DNA from: Tyto alba
Lineage: Eukaryota; Chordata; Aves; Strigiformes; Tytonidae
Assembly: GCF_018691265.1 (NCBI RefSeq)
Contig: NW_024881278.1
Span: 8,556,001-8,620,000, forward strand
DNA: 64,000 nucleotides
Reading direction: 5' to 3'
Shown: positions 18,100 through 33,000 of the stretch, piece after piece
How the letters are laid out: each line of letters starts with the position of its first letter
Position numbering within the stretch: position 1 is the stretch's first letter
Translations under genes and position numbers: made by a program
The notes under the pieces: generated by a model
What the model was told of the DNA's origin: nothing
The model's input: only the letters and a program-made list of their open reading frames with translations
The model's database searches: none

Positions 18100-21000
18100 A
18101 TTTCCTTCTCCTTTTCTGCCTGTAAAGCATTTCAGATCACTTGTAAGTCACTGCATGTGGATTTGAAATCTCTTTTAATGCCCTGAGAAGCGTGTAGGCA
18201 GCAGGAGGGGTTTTCAGCTGCAGTGTGAATCTGCCTGTCTACCGTCAGCCATAGAGGTGCACGGTTGCAGGCCATCACCTTAGCTTGCTAGGTATTGAAA
18301 TTTATATATAAAAAAAAAAGAACACCAAACCCCCCAAAACCCCCAACAAAGCAATCTGAGAACGATATGAAACAACTCTCCATGTGAAGGGCATGCAGAG
18401 GTCTCACTGGAGGGGAGGTCTGTGGGCTGTCAGGGGGAGCGGGACGGCTCTGGCTGGCTGTGTCTCAAAGGAGGGGGCGAACCGAAGCCTCTGCCTTGCA
18501 AAGGCTTAATACTGAGCAAAAGACATCTGTCAGACGTATGCGAGGGGCACTGGCCCGCAGGAATGGCTTCGTTAAACAGCAGGGTCCATACTGGAATTCA
18601 GTTCAGCTGCCTGGGGATGGACCCGGCTGGACTGCCCCGGCTCCTCGCTGCAGGAGGAGGTCTCCGAGGACAGGAGCTTTGGGGAAAAAATACCATATTA
18701 CAGCATTGCAGCCCCAGGCTGCCTCTCCAGAGCTCTGGGAGGATGAAAGCGTGCACCCATCCTTTAAAAAGCAGGTATGTATCCCTTATTCTGCACAGGG
18801 CAGCACTGCTCTCCCCACGCTCACGTAGCGTCCCACGCTGCTGGCCGCAGCAGCACGGCGTCAGGGGCAAAAATCCTGGGACCAGCAGCTGAGCATCTCT
18901 TTTTTTTTTCTGGCTTGCATCTCTTTTTTTTCTGGCTTTGTTAGGGCTGAGATCCAGATCACCGCAGAAGTCGCGCTCCGGCGTGCGATGGTGTTGTGCA
19001 GGCTCTCACAGGTGCCACACTGCTCGCAGGTTTTTCCCCGGGGTGTATGGCAGCACCCGCTCTGCTTCCACAGGTCAGAAACACGGTGGCTGCAGGCCAG
19101 GAGGCAGATACTGGTGTGTCCTTTCGCATTATAGAGCCTTCGCGGGGGAATTCAGAGCCGAGGGTGTCACTCAGCTTTCCGATTTCCTCAGCTTGCCGAG
19201 CCCGTTGCAAAAAGGCATCTTTCAACTTTCAAGCAGCCACCCCTCTCCTGCAAATGCCCAGCCCACCCCGGTGCCATGCGGCACTGAGAACCCACAGTAC
19301 TCATGACTTTGGTGGGTGCTGTGAGAGACAACCGACACCTTCTAGATGAAATCTTTCTCTCCTGGCTGGCCAGCTGCCCCCGAGACCACTGCAGTCAGAA
19401 GCTGTCTCTCTGTACACTTTGGTGAATAATTCATTGGTCCTACAGTGCACTGAGAGACAAAAAAAAAAAAAAAAAAAAAAACAACACAACCCAACCCAAA
19501 TATTTTCCTTTAGATTAAGCTCTTGCTTAATGTTAAGCCCATATGGATGTGTAAATCTCCTCAAGATCAGCTTATTAGCTTATGCCTAACTTTGCAAACA
19601 AACGCCGCACGTGCTCGCTGACGGAAGGGATGAAGGGCTGCTAAACCTATTCCTTTGTTTTCTTATTGAGATGGTTTTCTCATGACCATAATGAAGTGGG
19701 AAGGCCGCACGCTTGGCAAAGAAGCGGACGTTAAGTTGTGCTGGTGGAAAAACACGTCGCGTAGGCTGAAATAGCACCGGGTCGGCTTGTTGCGTTTGGC
19801 ACTGCGCATACAGAGAGAGGCTGCTCACTGAACGGCACGGCCACGGCCCCGGGGGAAGAGCAGGGAATCTCCTCCTCATGGAAAGTATTCCAGATGAGAT
19901 TCGGATACCTTTACTCACGTTTAAGTCAGCTAGGCTTTATGGCACAGATCCATCTGGTACATCACCCCCCGCCGGCTCTTGGAGATTGGTTTTGTGCAGG
20001 GTCTTCTCATCCCGAGGGAGTCCTGGAGAAGGACCATGGGGGAAAAGGAGGCGACACACATCAGGGTGACTTGAGCCAATGGTTTGGAAGAAAAACAGGA
20101 TAAATAATCAGTTCAAATCTTACAGAGGAAGATCCTGCCCTGCCTTTCAGACAGCAATGGGCTCTGTGAACCTGAAGACGAGGTCTCACCCAAGGCCAGG
20201 CTCTGCTCGAGTCTGCAGCCAGCTGAGGGGCAGCTGATGCAAACGCCAGCTCCGGGGGCAACCCTGGCCCCTACCTCCCGTGTCACCCCCTCCTCTGGCT
20301 GTGAAGACAGGCCTCACAGGCCACTTGCTGGCTGCTGTGACACAAGAAGGGACCTTCCCCATTAGTTTGCCTCCTGCGTTTTGCTCAACGGCTGGCCTGG
20401 CGTTAGGGATGGTGAGGGATGCAACAGCATAAATTTTATAGCGCTGGGCTTTGAATATAATGGATCTTCTGCAGCCCTTTACGACCTGATGCCACACTTC
20501 ATAGCTCTTAACAAGGGCACTGTATGAGGTAGACGCTGTATGAAGCATTCCAGCAAGCCATGAGCTGTGTTTCACGGTGTTGTACCAAAGCATTTCACAG
20601 AGTTCAGAGCCATTTAGTGGCAGGTAAACTCTTTTCAGGGATCATTTCACAGCAGAAACTTGTATCAATATGAAAATAGCAAGGGAAGGGTGAGGTGAGC
20701 AGCAGAAAACATTATAACCATCATAAAGACTCTGAATAATCATTGCAAAACTCTGCTTTTTTCTCCCTGTATGTGACACAGGGGATATAAAATGGGATTT
20801 ACAGCACATAAAGCTGTGAAGAGCTGCCTTGTCCTTCGGCCCTGAAGCACCTCTCCGGCAACTGCTCCGGTGATGCTCCCTTTGCGTCTCACTCCTGCCC
20901 ACACGTGCTGGCAGTGTACTCCTCACACAAGGTCCTTAAAATTAAAGATGAGGGGGGAAAAAAAAAAAAAAACTTCCCTTCACTGCCCTGGAAACTGAGC

Positions 21001-24000
21001 AAAGACTAAGAGCAAAGGCTGTGAGCAGCAGCCTGCCTCGCATGAAGGCACAGCCCTTCCTCCTCCTCCTCTTCTTCCCATGGGTGCAGCAGCTAAACCC
21101 TGCAGCTCAGCCCACAGAGCTGCGGGGCTGATGCCTTCACAGTCCTGTAGTGTTTGCTTCACTCCTCTCTAATCCGGTACTGCCAGCTCCTAGAGCTGAT
21201 TTACCAGGTTTGGCGTATTCTCCCTCCCCACCGCCTGGCCACCGCAGTGCACCACGACCTCGGGGGCACGAAGCTCTCAGGGGGCAGCAGAATTTTTCTT
21301 AAGGCTTCATCTCAGCCAGGAGGCCTCCATCAGCTCCGATGCCAAAACCATGGCATGGCCGGAGGGATGAGCTGCAGGTGATGGGGGGGGGGATCCAACC
21401 CCTCTGATGGGAGAAAGGACCACCAGCTCCTGGCACCCCCTTTGCTCCGAGGGATATGCTGCACGTCGTGGTCCTTGGCCAGATGAAGATGGGGCTGGTA
21501 GTACAACCGCGGTCCTTTTCCCCTGGCATGGAGAAGGAGGGAGCCTGTGACGGGGGCAGCGCTGCTGCTTTCGAGGAACTACTTCAGATGCAGCTGGAGC
21601 CCAATATTAGAGGATGAGCTTGTGTAAGACACTTTCCTACCCTTCTTGGTGAAGCCAGCGTTTGCCCCGGGCTGATACAAGCTTTATGCCCAGCTCCTTT
21701 AATAAAAGCACCCACTGATTCTGATGGGTGCTGCACAGCATCGCTACCAAACGCAGTCACATTTTGGCATGAATTATTTTGGAATGGAAGCAATTGATCA
21801 GTTCCCCTTGTCTCCCTGAATCTACAGGGCTGGCAAGAGATGAAAATAAACAAAAAAATAGTTATTTATGTCCCTATGCGTTATTTTCATTGAGTCTCAT
21901 TCCAGCAAGGAAAAAAAAAGTCCTTTGAGCAAAGCGGGTCTCTTTTTTGCAGGGGTATGGGGTTAAGTAGAAATATTTTGAGATGCAAAAGATGGTTTTC
22001 TGACTGTGTTTTTTTGACAGATGAGATAAGATAAAATGACTAGTCCTGTATGTCAGGAAAAAAATTATTTTCATTTCAGGGAAAAGCCAAAATAGGTTTT
22101 GATCTCTCTGGTTTGGGTTTGATGGGAGGTGTTCTGTTACTTTGCTTTGAAAGAGGAAAAAAAAAAAAACCTCCTAGCTTGTTTCATTACAAATTCTTCC
22201 TGGAAAACAGACACACCATTTTGCAGTAAGCTCTTGTAAAAATCATATTTGTGGCACCGGTCTGCAGCTGTGAGGGCATATGGAGTGGGAGAAGAGCTGC
22301 TGAATAACATGATAGAGTTTTCACAGCCACTTCTTCAAATCAGGACCTCACTTTGTGCCCCAAAACTTTCCATCTCCTCCCGACCCCTCATTGCCTCTGC
22401 CTCTGTGTTGAGCCCTGCCAGGCAGAACCCAAGCCCAGACCTGGTTTCACTGGCACGCATTGGGATCTAGATAATACAGACATCATTTGAAATCAGATGC
22501 GGTGTGAGACTTGTTGCAGCAAGTCAGATAAAAGATGCACAGCCCCCTGTCCCCAGAAATGGGCACAAAAAGGCCCTTTCTTGCTCTATACCCTCCCAAA
22601 CAAACTCCAGAATAGAAGGACTTTCTGATTTTATTTTTTTTTTGAGTAACACACCAATGGGTTTAACCTATGTAAATTTGTCTAATTGTATGAGCATCGG
22701 TGAGGAGTGGGGAGGGAGCTGCGAGATGAAAGCAGACCCAACCAGAACCTGACTGGGACTTGCAGTAATTTCATCGTGTAGTAAGCCAGGCATCTTCCAG
22801 GGAGCCTGCACGGACCTGTCAGCTCCTTCTTTCTGTTGAACCTGCACCCATGATATCAGGTCCAAAAGATATTCAATAAGAAATGAAACATGTTGTATGT
22901 TATGTGAGCACTGCCGCTGCTTTCTGGTAGTTTCCCTGGAGCAGCGGCAGTGAGAAGGAGCGGCGAGCCTTGGAACGGGAACATCTGCATCGCTGGCTGC
23001 CATCGTCGGGATGGGGACCACGGACCGCAAACAAAGAGCAGCTCCTTTCTGGAATTCCCCCCTCTAAATCAAACGCCGCTCCTGTAAGGAAAGCGTACGG
23101 GTTATTTGAGTTATTGTGTGTTATTAGACATATGCAATGCCAGAAGCAACAGCAGTCCAGCCATTTGCTGTTCCTGAATCTAACCTGAACAGCTCTGCTC
23201 TTGATGTTAAGATTTATTTGTGCAGTACGTACAGTCCCGTCTTCTGGCACAAACCTTATTTCCCTCCGCGCTCCCTCTGCCTTTGTTCCTTTCCTCCTTT
23301 TCCAAAAAGGACTTAGTGGGGTTTAATAGCACCCCAACCTCGCTACCCCCATCACCGCCAGGATCAATAGCTGCTGGCTTGGGATGGGCAAGGCCACCCC
23401 CAGCCCCCATGACATGCACCAGGTGCCAAATCCTGCCCTCACCCTTGCACCCCAAGGAAATTCAGCACTGCCATCACAGAGTGGGGCTCCCCCTCAGCCC
23501 AGGACTGGGCGAGCAAGATCCTCATGGATGGACAGGCCAGTAATTCGGATAAAATGTAAATAAAACAATGTAAGAGGAAAATGGAAGTACAATTTGGAAA
23601 GGCTGCACACAAACAATGCTTCCTGCTATTAATTCAAAGGCATCAATAGCTGAGTGCTTTCAGGGCACAGTATCTATTCTGTTTTCCATTTATATGCTAG
23701 GATTGTGGTAGATGTCAGGAGAATTTAATACACATGATGTAGGCATATGAATAAGCTGGATCCTTTTCTGGGAACAAGTATTCATAAGTCTCCATGTGGT
23801 TCCACATCTATAAAGACATGGGTATTTATTTCATGAGATCTGGACTCCATTTCAGGCAAGAAAAATCCCACTAAAGCCAATGGGGAATCTTTCTGTTCAC
23901 GTCAATGGATCTCAGAGCCCCGATTCAGGAATGCACTTAAAACACATGCTTAACTTGAAAGCCAGGCTTAAGTCTCACTGAAGTCCATTAGACGTAAGCG

Positions 24001-27000
24001 TATGCTTTTGCTGAAAGATGAGGAATTTAAACAAGCATTTATGCGCTTACCTGAATCAGAGCTTGGCTCAAGCTCACAGCAGAGCAAAGCTGAGACTCGT
24101 AAAAGAAATATTACAGGAATAGCACGCATCTGAAGTTTTACAGGACCAGGTTGTCGGTCTGAGTTATCTGGCTGGCGTGGGGGGAAAGGCTTTTTCGCAG
24201 ATGAAGACAGGGCTCTGATTTCCCAGGATTGTCTGGGTAAACACGGCAAATTTGCATGGCCAGCACCAGCCTCTCATGGTGGCCCCATGCACTAGCCAGC
24301 AGCCCAGCCAGATTTTGGGGAAGTTGCCCTGCTTTGCCCTTTTCTTCTCAGCCACACGAGTGAAGCTTAGTGGGTGATTTTCAACACCCCCCACCGCAGC
24401 CCTCCACTGTCCTCTTCAGTGTTTATTTGTGGGTTTTCATCAGAAGAAGGCCAATTTGTCCATATGGGTGCACTCCCCTACAAAATGATGGGGCTTTTGG
24501 GGGCTGGGGGGCAGGGTAGGGGGAGAAGGTCCTACTGACCTGTGGCTGAATGTGGGCTGATGCCTTACCACTGCACGGCCGAGCACAGAGCCAATGCTGC
24601 CCCCCCCAACTTTAAGGAAAAAAACATCTCTGCCTTCCCCCAACAAGCACTCAGATGTCCTGGGTTCACTTCTTGCTGGCATAAAACCACCAGATCCTCC
24701 CCAAAATCCTTCCTCCAAAGCAGACTGGCTTTGCCCAGGAAGAAGCCCCAGCAGGTGCCACAGTCCCCCCCTCCCCCCAGGGAAACAGTCTGGACCAGGT
24801 TATTGCTCCCCCCCATGTACATGATATATTTCTGAATGAGTAAATGAAAGTCTAACAAGAGCTCAATGGCTTTGCATCCCCACTTTGGGTACAAGCTGCT
24901 GCCAAGCAGGTTGCAGGGAAAAGGGACATTATCGCTACCAAATAACACTGGCAGATTCAAAAATGAGTCTCCAGCTCAGGCAGGGAGAGGAGCAGATTCC
25001 CTGGGGTGGCTGTGGGGTGGGACAGAGGGACCAGGAATTCCTCTAGAGAGATGGACTTCCCCTTGTCTACTTCTGCCATGTATTTATTTTCCCTCTCCCA
25101 AGCCCTCACTCTGGCTTTTAGCAACCCACAGCTGAATGAGTGACCTGCTCTAGGCTCCAAGATTCAACATCTGCAGTGATTAATTTCCTCAGGATTAAGT
25201 TCCTCTGATTTAAAACAACAGATAATGGCTAATAAGGGGAAACATCCCTATCATAAACACTGCTTTGGCATTTACCATTTGAAATAATTTACATTCTCTG
25301 GTCTAGTGGGTTTGTATCACCAGACTTAATGACTGTTTCTGTTTAATTTTCAGATGCTTAATTGCAGTAGAACACTTCAACACCATTAAATTAAAACAAG
25401 CTACCAGCTTTTCCTTGCCTATACTGCTGGCCTGTCTCCAAGTGACATTTAAAGCGATCTCAGATGTTTTATTCCTGCCACACAGGCTGCTCACTTACCA
25501 ACAAAAAGTGTGTGTGTGTGTGTCAGGGCTGGGGGGGTACCTAAAGCCACTGACACGGGAGCATTAAAATTGATTTCCAGGCAGAAGAAAATTGGGATGA
25601 AACTTGGTAATCGCAACTTCTTTCCCTCCTCTGGAGCAGATCTGTCTGTGTCGATGGCTGAGCTGCCGCTGGGTAAAGGGTTTGGGGGCACGGGAGGATC
25701 CCAAAATGGGAGCAGACCCCAGAGAGTAGCTGTCAGCCTCCAGCCTTGTCAGGCCCCCCGTCCTTGGCCTGACACAAGCTCTGCTGGGGCTTTGCTGGAA
25801 AAGATTCTGTTAAGCAGCTTTATCTCGGGCAATTTCACATCTTTGAGTGAATTTTCCAATGTGGAAGTACTTTGGGTATCAGGTACCTATTAAAAAGGAG
25901 TAAGAGGAAATGGAGTTCCTCTATAAGTTAATATTCTTTGGTAATGGATGTTTAGAGTTAGTATGTGTCTTTACAACATCATTCATAGGGGTATTGTTTG
26001 CTTCTGACAGTTTTTCTTTTAAGATTAATGTGCTTATGAAAACCTTGTGCACTGCTCTATGAGGCAAGCTTGAAATCCATCAGCAATACCATCGCCATGA
26101 CACAATGCTGGGAGAGCAAAGCAAATGACAAACAGAATCTGGTTTTTCAGAGACCAGTGTGTGTTGAAGAGAAATGATCTGAAGCAAAATTTGGCTTCTC
26201 TCCAGCCACCCTTCCTGTTCTGCTGTTGGCACTACCAGAGAAGAGGGAGAGAGTAAAAATACATGTGAGGGAGTGAAAGAAAACAAAATTAATTGGGGGG
26301 AAAAAATAACTCAAACCTGCTAGTGTTTGGTCTCTTTTTAGCAAACAAGCATATGGAAAATTCATATAAAGTTTAAAGACTATTTCAGCCAAACATGCTT
26401 GTTATACATATAAATAATTTCATCAGAGATCAGCGGAAACAATGCAATTAGAGGCGAGTTGCATTTAGCATGTTGGGATTGCATCCAGTTGACGTGCATC
26501 CTTGTGAAAATTCAAACATCATGGACCAGACCCTGAGCTACTCTCAACTGCCAAAGCTGTGTTGATTTTATTTAATTTTTTTTTTTTTTCATAGTTTTTT
26601 TACATTTGCTCGCCTGACCCTGATTAGACGAGACAAGGGTCTGGCCTCACTGCTGCAGGAGACAAACCAGCGTGCAGCAGGAACACGCTGGGTTAAGTGT
26701 TACATGCTGTAGTTGGACGCAGGGGAGCTGGGAGCCTGGCAGGAGGTATGGAACCATCGCTGGCAGGCGATGGTGGGACTCAGCCTGCCCTAACAGGGAG
26801 CTGCAGAAATATGGGGTGCTGATGTGCTGCTCTGGGGGGTCATGCCTTTCCTGCAGCCACACAGACCATTCAGAAGCTTTGCAGAAAATTGGGTGAAAAT
26901 GGGTGATATGTGGAGGGGGAAAAAAAAAAAAAAAAGTTAAATGTTGTTCTTAGATGTGCAAAGGCAGCTTTGTATTCACAGCTGCGTCCTGGTCATCTGG

Positions 27001-30000
27001 AGGAAGGAGAAGCCTGTCCATGTCCCAGACAAGCCAGGGGCTACGTGAAGGCAGCACCCTCTGCTCAGGGCTGGGAGAGACTGAAAAAGCCTTAAAACAA
27101 CATTTGTGCCCGGTTACCTGATCCCAGCGCTAGGACGAATGTAAGAGCAGCCTGGATTCAGCCTCTCTCTCTCCTGTTTTGATCATTATCTCAAAAGGAG
27201 ACACGATGCCCTATTTTTCTTTCTTTTACAAACATCTGAAAAATAACACTTAAAATTAATTTAATTCTCCCTAGTCCTTTAGCAGAGCAACGAGCAAACA
27301 CAGGAGGCACAGACCTAATCCTGTGCACCTCCTTGCATTGAATCTGTTTTCCTGATGAAAACTTGTGACGCTGTATTTAATAAAACCTCTTATAACTCTA
27401 ATAGTTAGAATGGGATTGCCTTCCCATCTCTTCTAGGAGCCCGGGAAAGGTGAGAGAGTGCCCCAGGATAATCTATTAGAGGGAAGAAAAAAAAAAAAAA
27501 TACAGAGAGAACACAAGCACCCTGGCAGGGAAAACTCCCTTTCCACCAGCCTGTTTTATCTCTCCATGGTCAGCTGCTACTGCCTCACACAGCACCAACA
27601 TCACTGTCTCTTATTTAAGATGCTTGAGTCCCAAAATACAATTTGGTGAAGCTGCAATGTCCATTTTCCTGGACCCCTTTCCAGGGTGGATCGGCTGCAT
27701 GAGGGTTCTGGTTCCCCCGTTATCACTTCTCACTGTCACCATCGTCATGTCTAGGAGGGATGTTTGCAAAGCTGGACTGGCAAAGGCAGGGGAGCACGAG
27801 GAGATGAGAGCCACCACATCCCCACCTCCAGCTTCTGCTGAAAAACAGCAGCAAGCAAATGTCGATTTGGTAGGAAAGAAACTCCTGAAGGGGATCTCTT
27901 TCACCTCTTTGTGACTTCTTCCACAAATACATCATCCTTCAACACCTTTTTGTTGAAAAAAATCTCTGTCAATACAGCCTGAACTTCAAACTTGATACCA
28001 TCTCCGTGTCAAGAGGAACCGGTTGCACCAGAAGTGCTGTTGTAGGAGTGTCTGCGTGGAAACCCAGGCCCCTGCCCCCAGCCCCACTGTGGAGACCTGG
28101 AGCCTGCCGTTGACTTTGTTTTGCATTTCTCATGTGCAACCTCAACCAGCCTGGGTACAGGGTGGCCGAGGCTCTCAGGAGAGGCAAGTGATGCTGAGCT
28201 GCTCCGTGAGGGTGTTTCTAACACAGAATGCCTTTAAAGTACCCTGTTTCTTTGACGCAGCAGAGCACGGAGTCAAAGCCCATGGCTTTGAAGATCCTAT
28301 TACCATGGAGGCATTTTGCAGAGCCCCAGGATGGATTCTCAACCTGCTGGCAGCACCCGGAGCCTTCCCTTCAAAAGACAAAAGCCAGCAGCAGTTCAAA
28401 TGCATCCATGTAAAGAAGGAGGTAGCAGAAAGCTTATCCAGGGAAGAACAGCCTTCAGCACACCAAACACAGTGCAATACATTAAAAACCAGGCTCTAAC
28501 CTGCTGCTTGAGACCATTCTGGAACAAAAATACCTGTATGCTGCAGCACCTGCATTCCTTGGACAGATCTGGGTAGTTTTAAGGGAGGCACAACCCACTC
28601 TGTACCTACAGGAGCTTGGGAAATCCACGGCTGACGACAGGTATCTGCTACACATCTGAAATCTTGCACTGACCTCAGTGCACACTGTGGCCACATACCC
28701 ACGGAGAAAAGTTTTTGCCCAGCAAAGCATGTGTCTCTGCTGGACCCCAGCCTATTCAGTCCAGCAGTACAGGGGAAACCTCATTAACCAGCCAGTGACA
28801 AGATCAGAGTGAAATAGCCATAGCTTGGTGCCCAGAGCCAGGAAGGACTTCTAGGAACTGGGACACCCCAGATTTCCTATCAAGATTTGCCCAGGAAGCA
28901 TCTCCAAGGAGCCACAGGTGGTGTAAGACGACCTGGCTCTCACCCTGCATGCATTTTGTCACAGGTAGTATGTGACAGCCTGGAGGCAGCCACGTGTTGG
29001 GGGGACCAGCTCACAGTGGCCTAACACCACAGCGAGCCCACATCGACGGGAGCAATGCCAAGGGAAAAGTCCACAAGAGCAAAAAAATAAAGTTGCTCAT
29101 TTCTTTCAACCCTTATTCAAAAGCTCGCTGAAAAAAAAAAAAAGTATATGTATTTACATTAAAGCTTTTTTCTTTTTGGCAGTGTTACGGGATTTAAGGG
29201 GAAATGACAAAGCAGAGATGAAGGAGGTGCTTTATCTTATCAGCCATCGTTTTTAGAAAGGTAAAGGTCTGAAATTTGAAAACAGAGATACAGTTCAGCA
29301 GGGTTTCTTTGGCAAAAATTAGAAACATTTATGGATTGTCAGCACTATCCCCCATGTGCATATTAAGCAAAGTTTTAAATTTTTCAAATAAGGAAAAAAA
29401 AAATATATTTTCTCAAAAAATAATCTCTCAGATAAAAAAAAAGCTTGGGGCTGTGGTGGTTTTTTGTCTGGGGGAGTCATCAGGATGGTTACCAGCCCTG
29501 CGAGTCAGGTTGTCTCCACGCACATGTCTCCAGAGCAGGTCAGGGCTTGCCGAGCTGCTTGTCAGAATTGACCAGAACGCCTTCTGAACTGGGAAAAGAG
29601 AAAAATATATGGGCTCACAGCATGGCCTGGGGCTTGTGCAGCCCAAGGCTGTGCCGGCGGCTACTCCCTCTAGCCCGCTCCCCCAGAGGTGCTGGGCTGC
29701 ACTGGGTACCAGGGGATGCTCTTGCCCCACATCTTGGAGCAAGAAAACTTTCTTTGGGGGCAGGGGAGCAATAAGCAGAGCTCATCCCAAGGTGTGTGCA
29801 GACGCAATTGCTCTATACAGCTGGTAACGTGGTTCCATTCCTCAAACACCCTTTCATTGACCCATTTGTCAACTAGTGCAACAAGGTCACCTGGACTAGG
29901 GTCTGCAGGGCAGCTCCTCCAAGAGGAGGACTCCCTGCCCTGGTCTTTCTGTGACAATTCCAATAAAGTGTTAAAAACCATAGGAAATGAGAGGTCCAAG

Positions 30001-30950
30001 CCCCGGTTTGCATACCTTAATAATACCTGTGTACTTGCCAACACACACAGCAGTGCTACATGTCAAATATTTGCCCAGGGAGTCTGATTCAGTTCATCTA
30101 CAAAGAGGAACTGAAATAAATGTGAAGGGCTCACGTGTGCTGTCAGTACAAACCGCAAGCACTGCCTGCACCTAAACAAACCCTGATTTACTGCTATGGG
30201 ACTCAAACCCAGCGCCCAACGAAAGCAAAGGGGGCTGCATTGCCCTGCCCTGCACGCGGCCTCTTCAGACCCATCAACGTCCCCTCTAAGGGAGAATTTC
30301 ACAGCCACCAAGGCCACCACCTTGGAGCAAGGGATGGTGTGAGGTACTAAAGCACGAGCCCACCAGACCATGGGCAGAGTGTTTGGCCAGCAAGTCAGAG
30401 ATTGCCACAGATGCTAAATCTCCTTCCCAGTGAGAGGCAGCCTCAGCCCACTGCACCCTGGATGATTCTGTCACAAGCCACCACCTTTCCCCGGTCCAAA
30501 AAGTGCTCCTGCTCTCTCCCGCTGAGCCCGGGGGGCATCTGCATACACACAAGCAGAAAAGCTTGTGGGTAGAACACGAAGCCAAGAGGAGAAACAAGGG
30601 GCATCAACAGAGCTCCTCGCATCACGGAGATAAACACAACTGTTTGTGATGGGTAAGGTTAAAAAAAAAAAAAAAAAAAAACAAAACACACAACACAGGA
30701 GAGGGATGCTGAGTTCTCCTCAGACCGTTGGGGCGGGGAAGGTGGGTGCCCCAGGGGATGTGGGCCCTGCAAGGGTGCTCTGCCCAGCAGCGATGCTGCA
30801 GCAGCACCGTGCAGCTTCACAGCGTGCCGGGAGATGGCAATCTTCATCTTCCCTCTTCCTCCGCCCGGGAAGGGAGCTGCAGGCCTGCCACCGAAACACG
30901 CAGGGAATAAAGCTATTAAACTCAACAGCCTCGCAGATAAGTCCTGCACA
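18100..30950. other. PAX1-NKX2-2 intergenic DNA, left part
   Basis: No gene or transposon recognised. The short open frames are random. Features seen: a two-copy tandem duplication of GCATCTC-T(n)-CTGGCTT at about 18893-18942; poly-A runs near 19460, 20956, 22157, 26920 and 27487; and AT-rich, unique-looking blocks near 23560-24060 and 25150-25500 that could be conserved elements. Moderate-GC, CA/CT-rich stretches between them look unconstrained. Confidence 0.5.
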
Positions 30951-30959
30951 GGGAAACAC

Positions 30960-31200
30960 CTCTTAAACATTTTTAAATGAATGGGGATTTATTTTTGTAT
31001 TTAAAGCAATAACGTGTATTTGCCCTGCAGCACATTATCTCTCTCTATATTCTCAAATAAACTACAGAAAATTAGAGTGTCTCTGTTATCTGTTTGCTAT
31101 CTGCGGTAGGATTAGAGGCGTCATGAACTAAGCTTTGAATCAACAATGTTTTATTGGTTCATGTCACTAAAGACTGGTTATGACCGAGCTAAATAAGACA
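30960..31200. promoter_or_regulatory. Candidate conserved element with SOX motif
   Basis: AT-rich, unique sequence with a perfect SOX consensus AACAATG at 31142-31148 next to ATTGG, plus ATTAGAG and TTATCT motifs. It is bounded on the left by a poly-A run at about 30660-30680 and on the right by an ordinary CT-rich stretch. Assigned from texture and motifs only. Confidence 0.3.
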
Positions 31201-33000
31201 TCAAGCCTCCCTCCCTCCCTCTTGCCCGCAGCCTGGGCTGAAGCACTGTGGATGCTCACATGGGAGGCCATGGCTCCTCTTTTTGGGGAGGGGAGGGGAG
31301 AGGAGAAAGGAGATTGTGCCATGATTTCCAGGATTCCCTCCCTTCTGCAGGGGTCAAAAGAGCAGACAACGATTTTCCTCCTGGGGAAGGAGAAGGGAAT
31401 GGCCACGATGCGCTTGCATCTGCCATGGCCAGGCTGAAAAAAAGCTTTAGTTTAATCACTGCTTCTCTATTATGTTTCTAGAAATAGACTTAAATACAAA
31501 AAAAAAAAAAAAAAAAAACAACAAAAAAAAACCACAAACAAAACTAAAAACCCAACAACCTGGGAATCTGCAGTCCACCTTGCAGAGGTACCCCATGATG
31601 CCAGGTCCCTCCTGCCTTGAAGCTGGAGGAGGGGGACATGCCGCTGGCACAACTGCTCTAACTGCAGCAAAACAGGAGGGCAAAGGGTGGGGATTTGGGA
31701 CCTCTGGACACCTCTCTGACTGCTGGCAGCCATCAGGACCAGCAGAGTGGGTCTGCCAAAGCCCAGAGCTGCATGGCAAGCTGGTGGTCTCACCCTGCTC
31801 AATTCAGAGCAGGATTTGGCCATTTTTTAAAAAAGATGGTGAAAGGGTCATCCCCCAGCAAGGCACCAGCCCTGACTTACCTTTAGCAAGCAGAACTCCT
31901 AAGCAGGCTGCTTTTCTCCACATAGCAGTCATGCTTGGTTTTAAAGGATCATTTTTAACTGCCCAGAAATGGGAAGATGGCCCAAAAAGGGCAGCTAGGT
32001 CTGAGCCAGGATGACTGTGGTTCCACCAGTACCACACAAGCTTCATGGTCCAGGAGTGAGGAAGTGATAAAACCTTGTGTTTGCTTTATTCAGCTCTATT
32101 TGAGCAGCAGCGAGGCTTGGCTGCCTATCCCAAGTTTCTGAGGAGAAAAGAAACATGGAGATTTGATCTTCCAGAATTAAAAAGCAAAAGCTCAAATTTT
32201 TAAAAAGGGAAACAACATCTCTACAAAGGAGGCCCAAATTGCACCCCCAGCTGGACTACCAGCCCATTCTGATTCCTATGATGCTCTAAAAGAAATTCGC
32301 TTTATAGCTCCAACAGACACAGCCCACCTCTGCACATGAGAAAACCCAGGGATGTGTTTGATACAAGGTTTGGGTTTTTTTCCCTAGAGGCTCCCAGAGC
32401 TGATGGCTGCAGCACAGCAGGGAAAGGGACCGAGGACGTTTGGGACAGGAAAATGAACAGCTCATGACAAAAAGAAAGGAGAGAGGGAAAAAGAAGAGTG
32501 AGGAAGGAGATGTGCCCGACTACCCCATTAACCTGGCAGAGCTGCTGCCATTTCAGTGCGGATTCCAGCTGGAATCTTCCTTCCTCCTCCCTCCTGGGCC
32601 ACACTGGTCCCATTTTCAGGCCCAAAGAGGACAAATGATGCATCAGGAGTGTGGTAACTCATTTCCTTGCAGCCAGAGCATCTCCCTCCCAGCAAAATGA
32701 GATTTACGGTGGTTGCAAACGTAAATTACATCTTCCTTACCTGACTGGTGAGGGGAAAGGGAACACTTGTCCCCAGAAAAGTTGGTGTGATTCTCCTTTC
32801 CTCCTTCCTACTCCTTTTTTTTTTTTAATTTTATAAATGCTGTTTCATGACCCCATAAACCACCTGGAAAACAAAGTCAATTGAGGGGCAACAATCATGC
32901 ACAGGAACCGCAGTGTTACTGTTGGGGTATCTGTGCTCAGCGCGTTGTACTAGATAGTGAGTTTTACTTCGCACTAAATAACCTTTGGTTCTGTGCATAT
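31200..33000. other. Intergenic DNA, nothing recognised
   Basis: Moderate-GC sequence with a poly-A/AC run at about 31498-31540 and a T-run at about 32814-32826. No domain-bearing ORF, RNA gene or transposon was seen. Confidence 0.5.
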
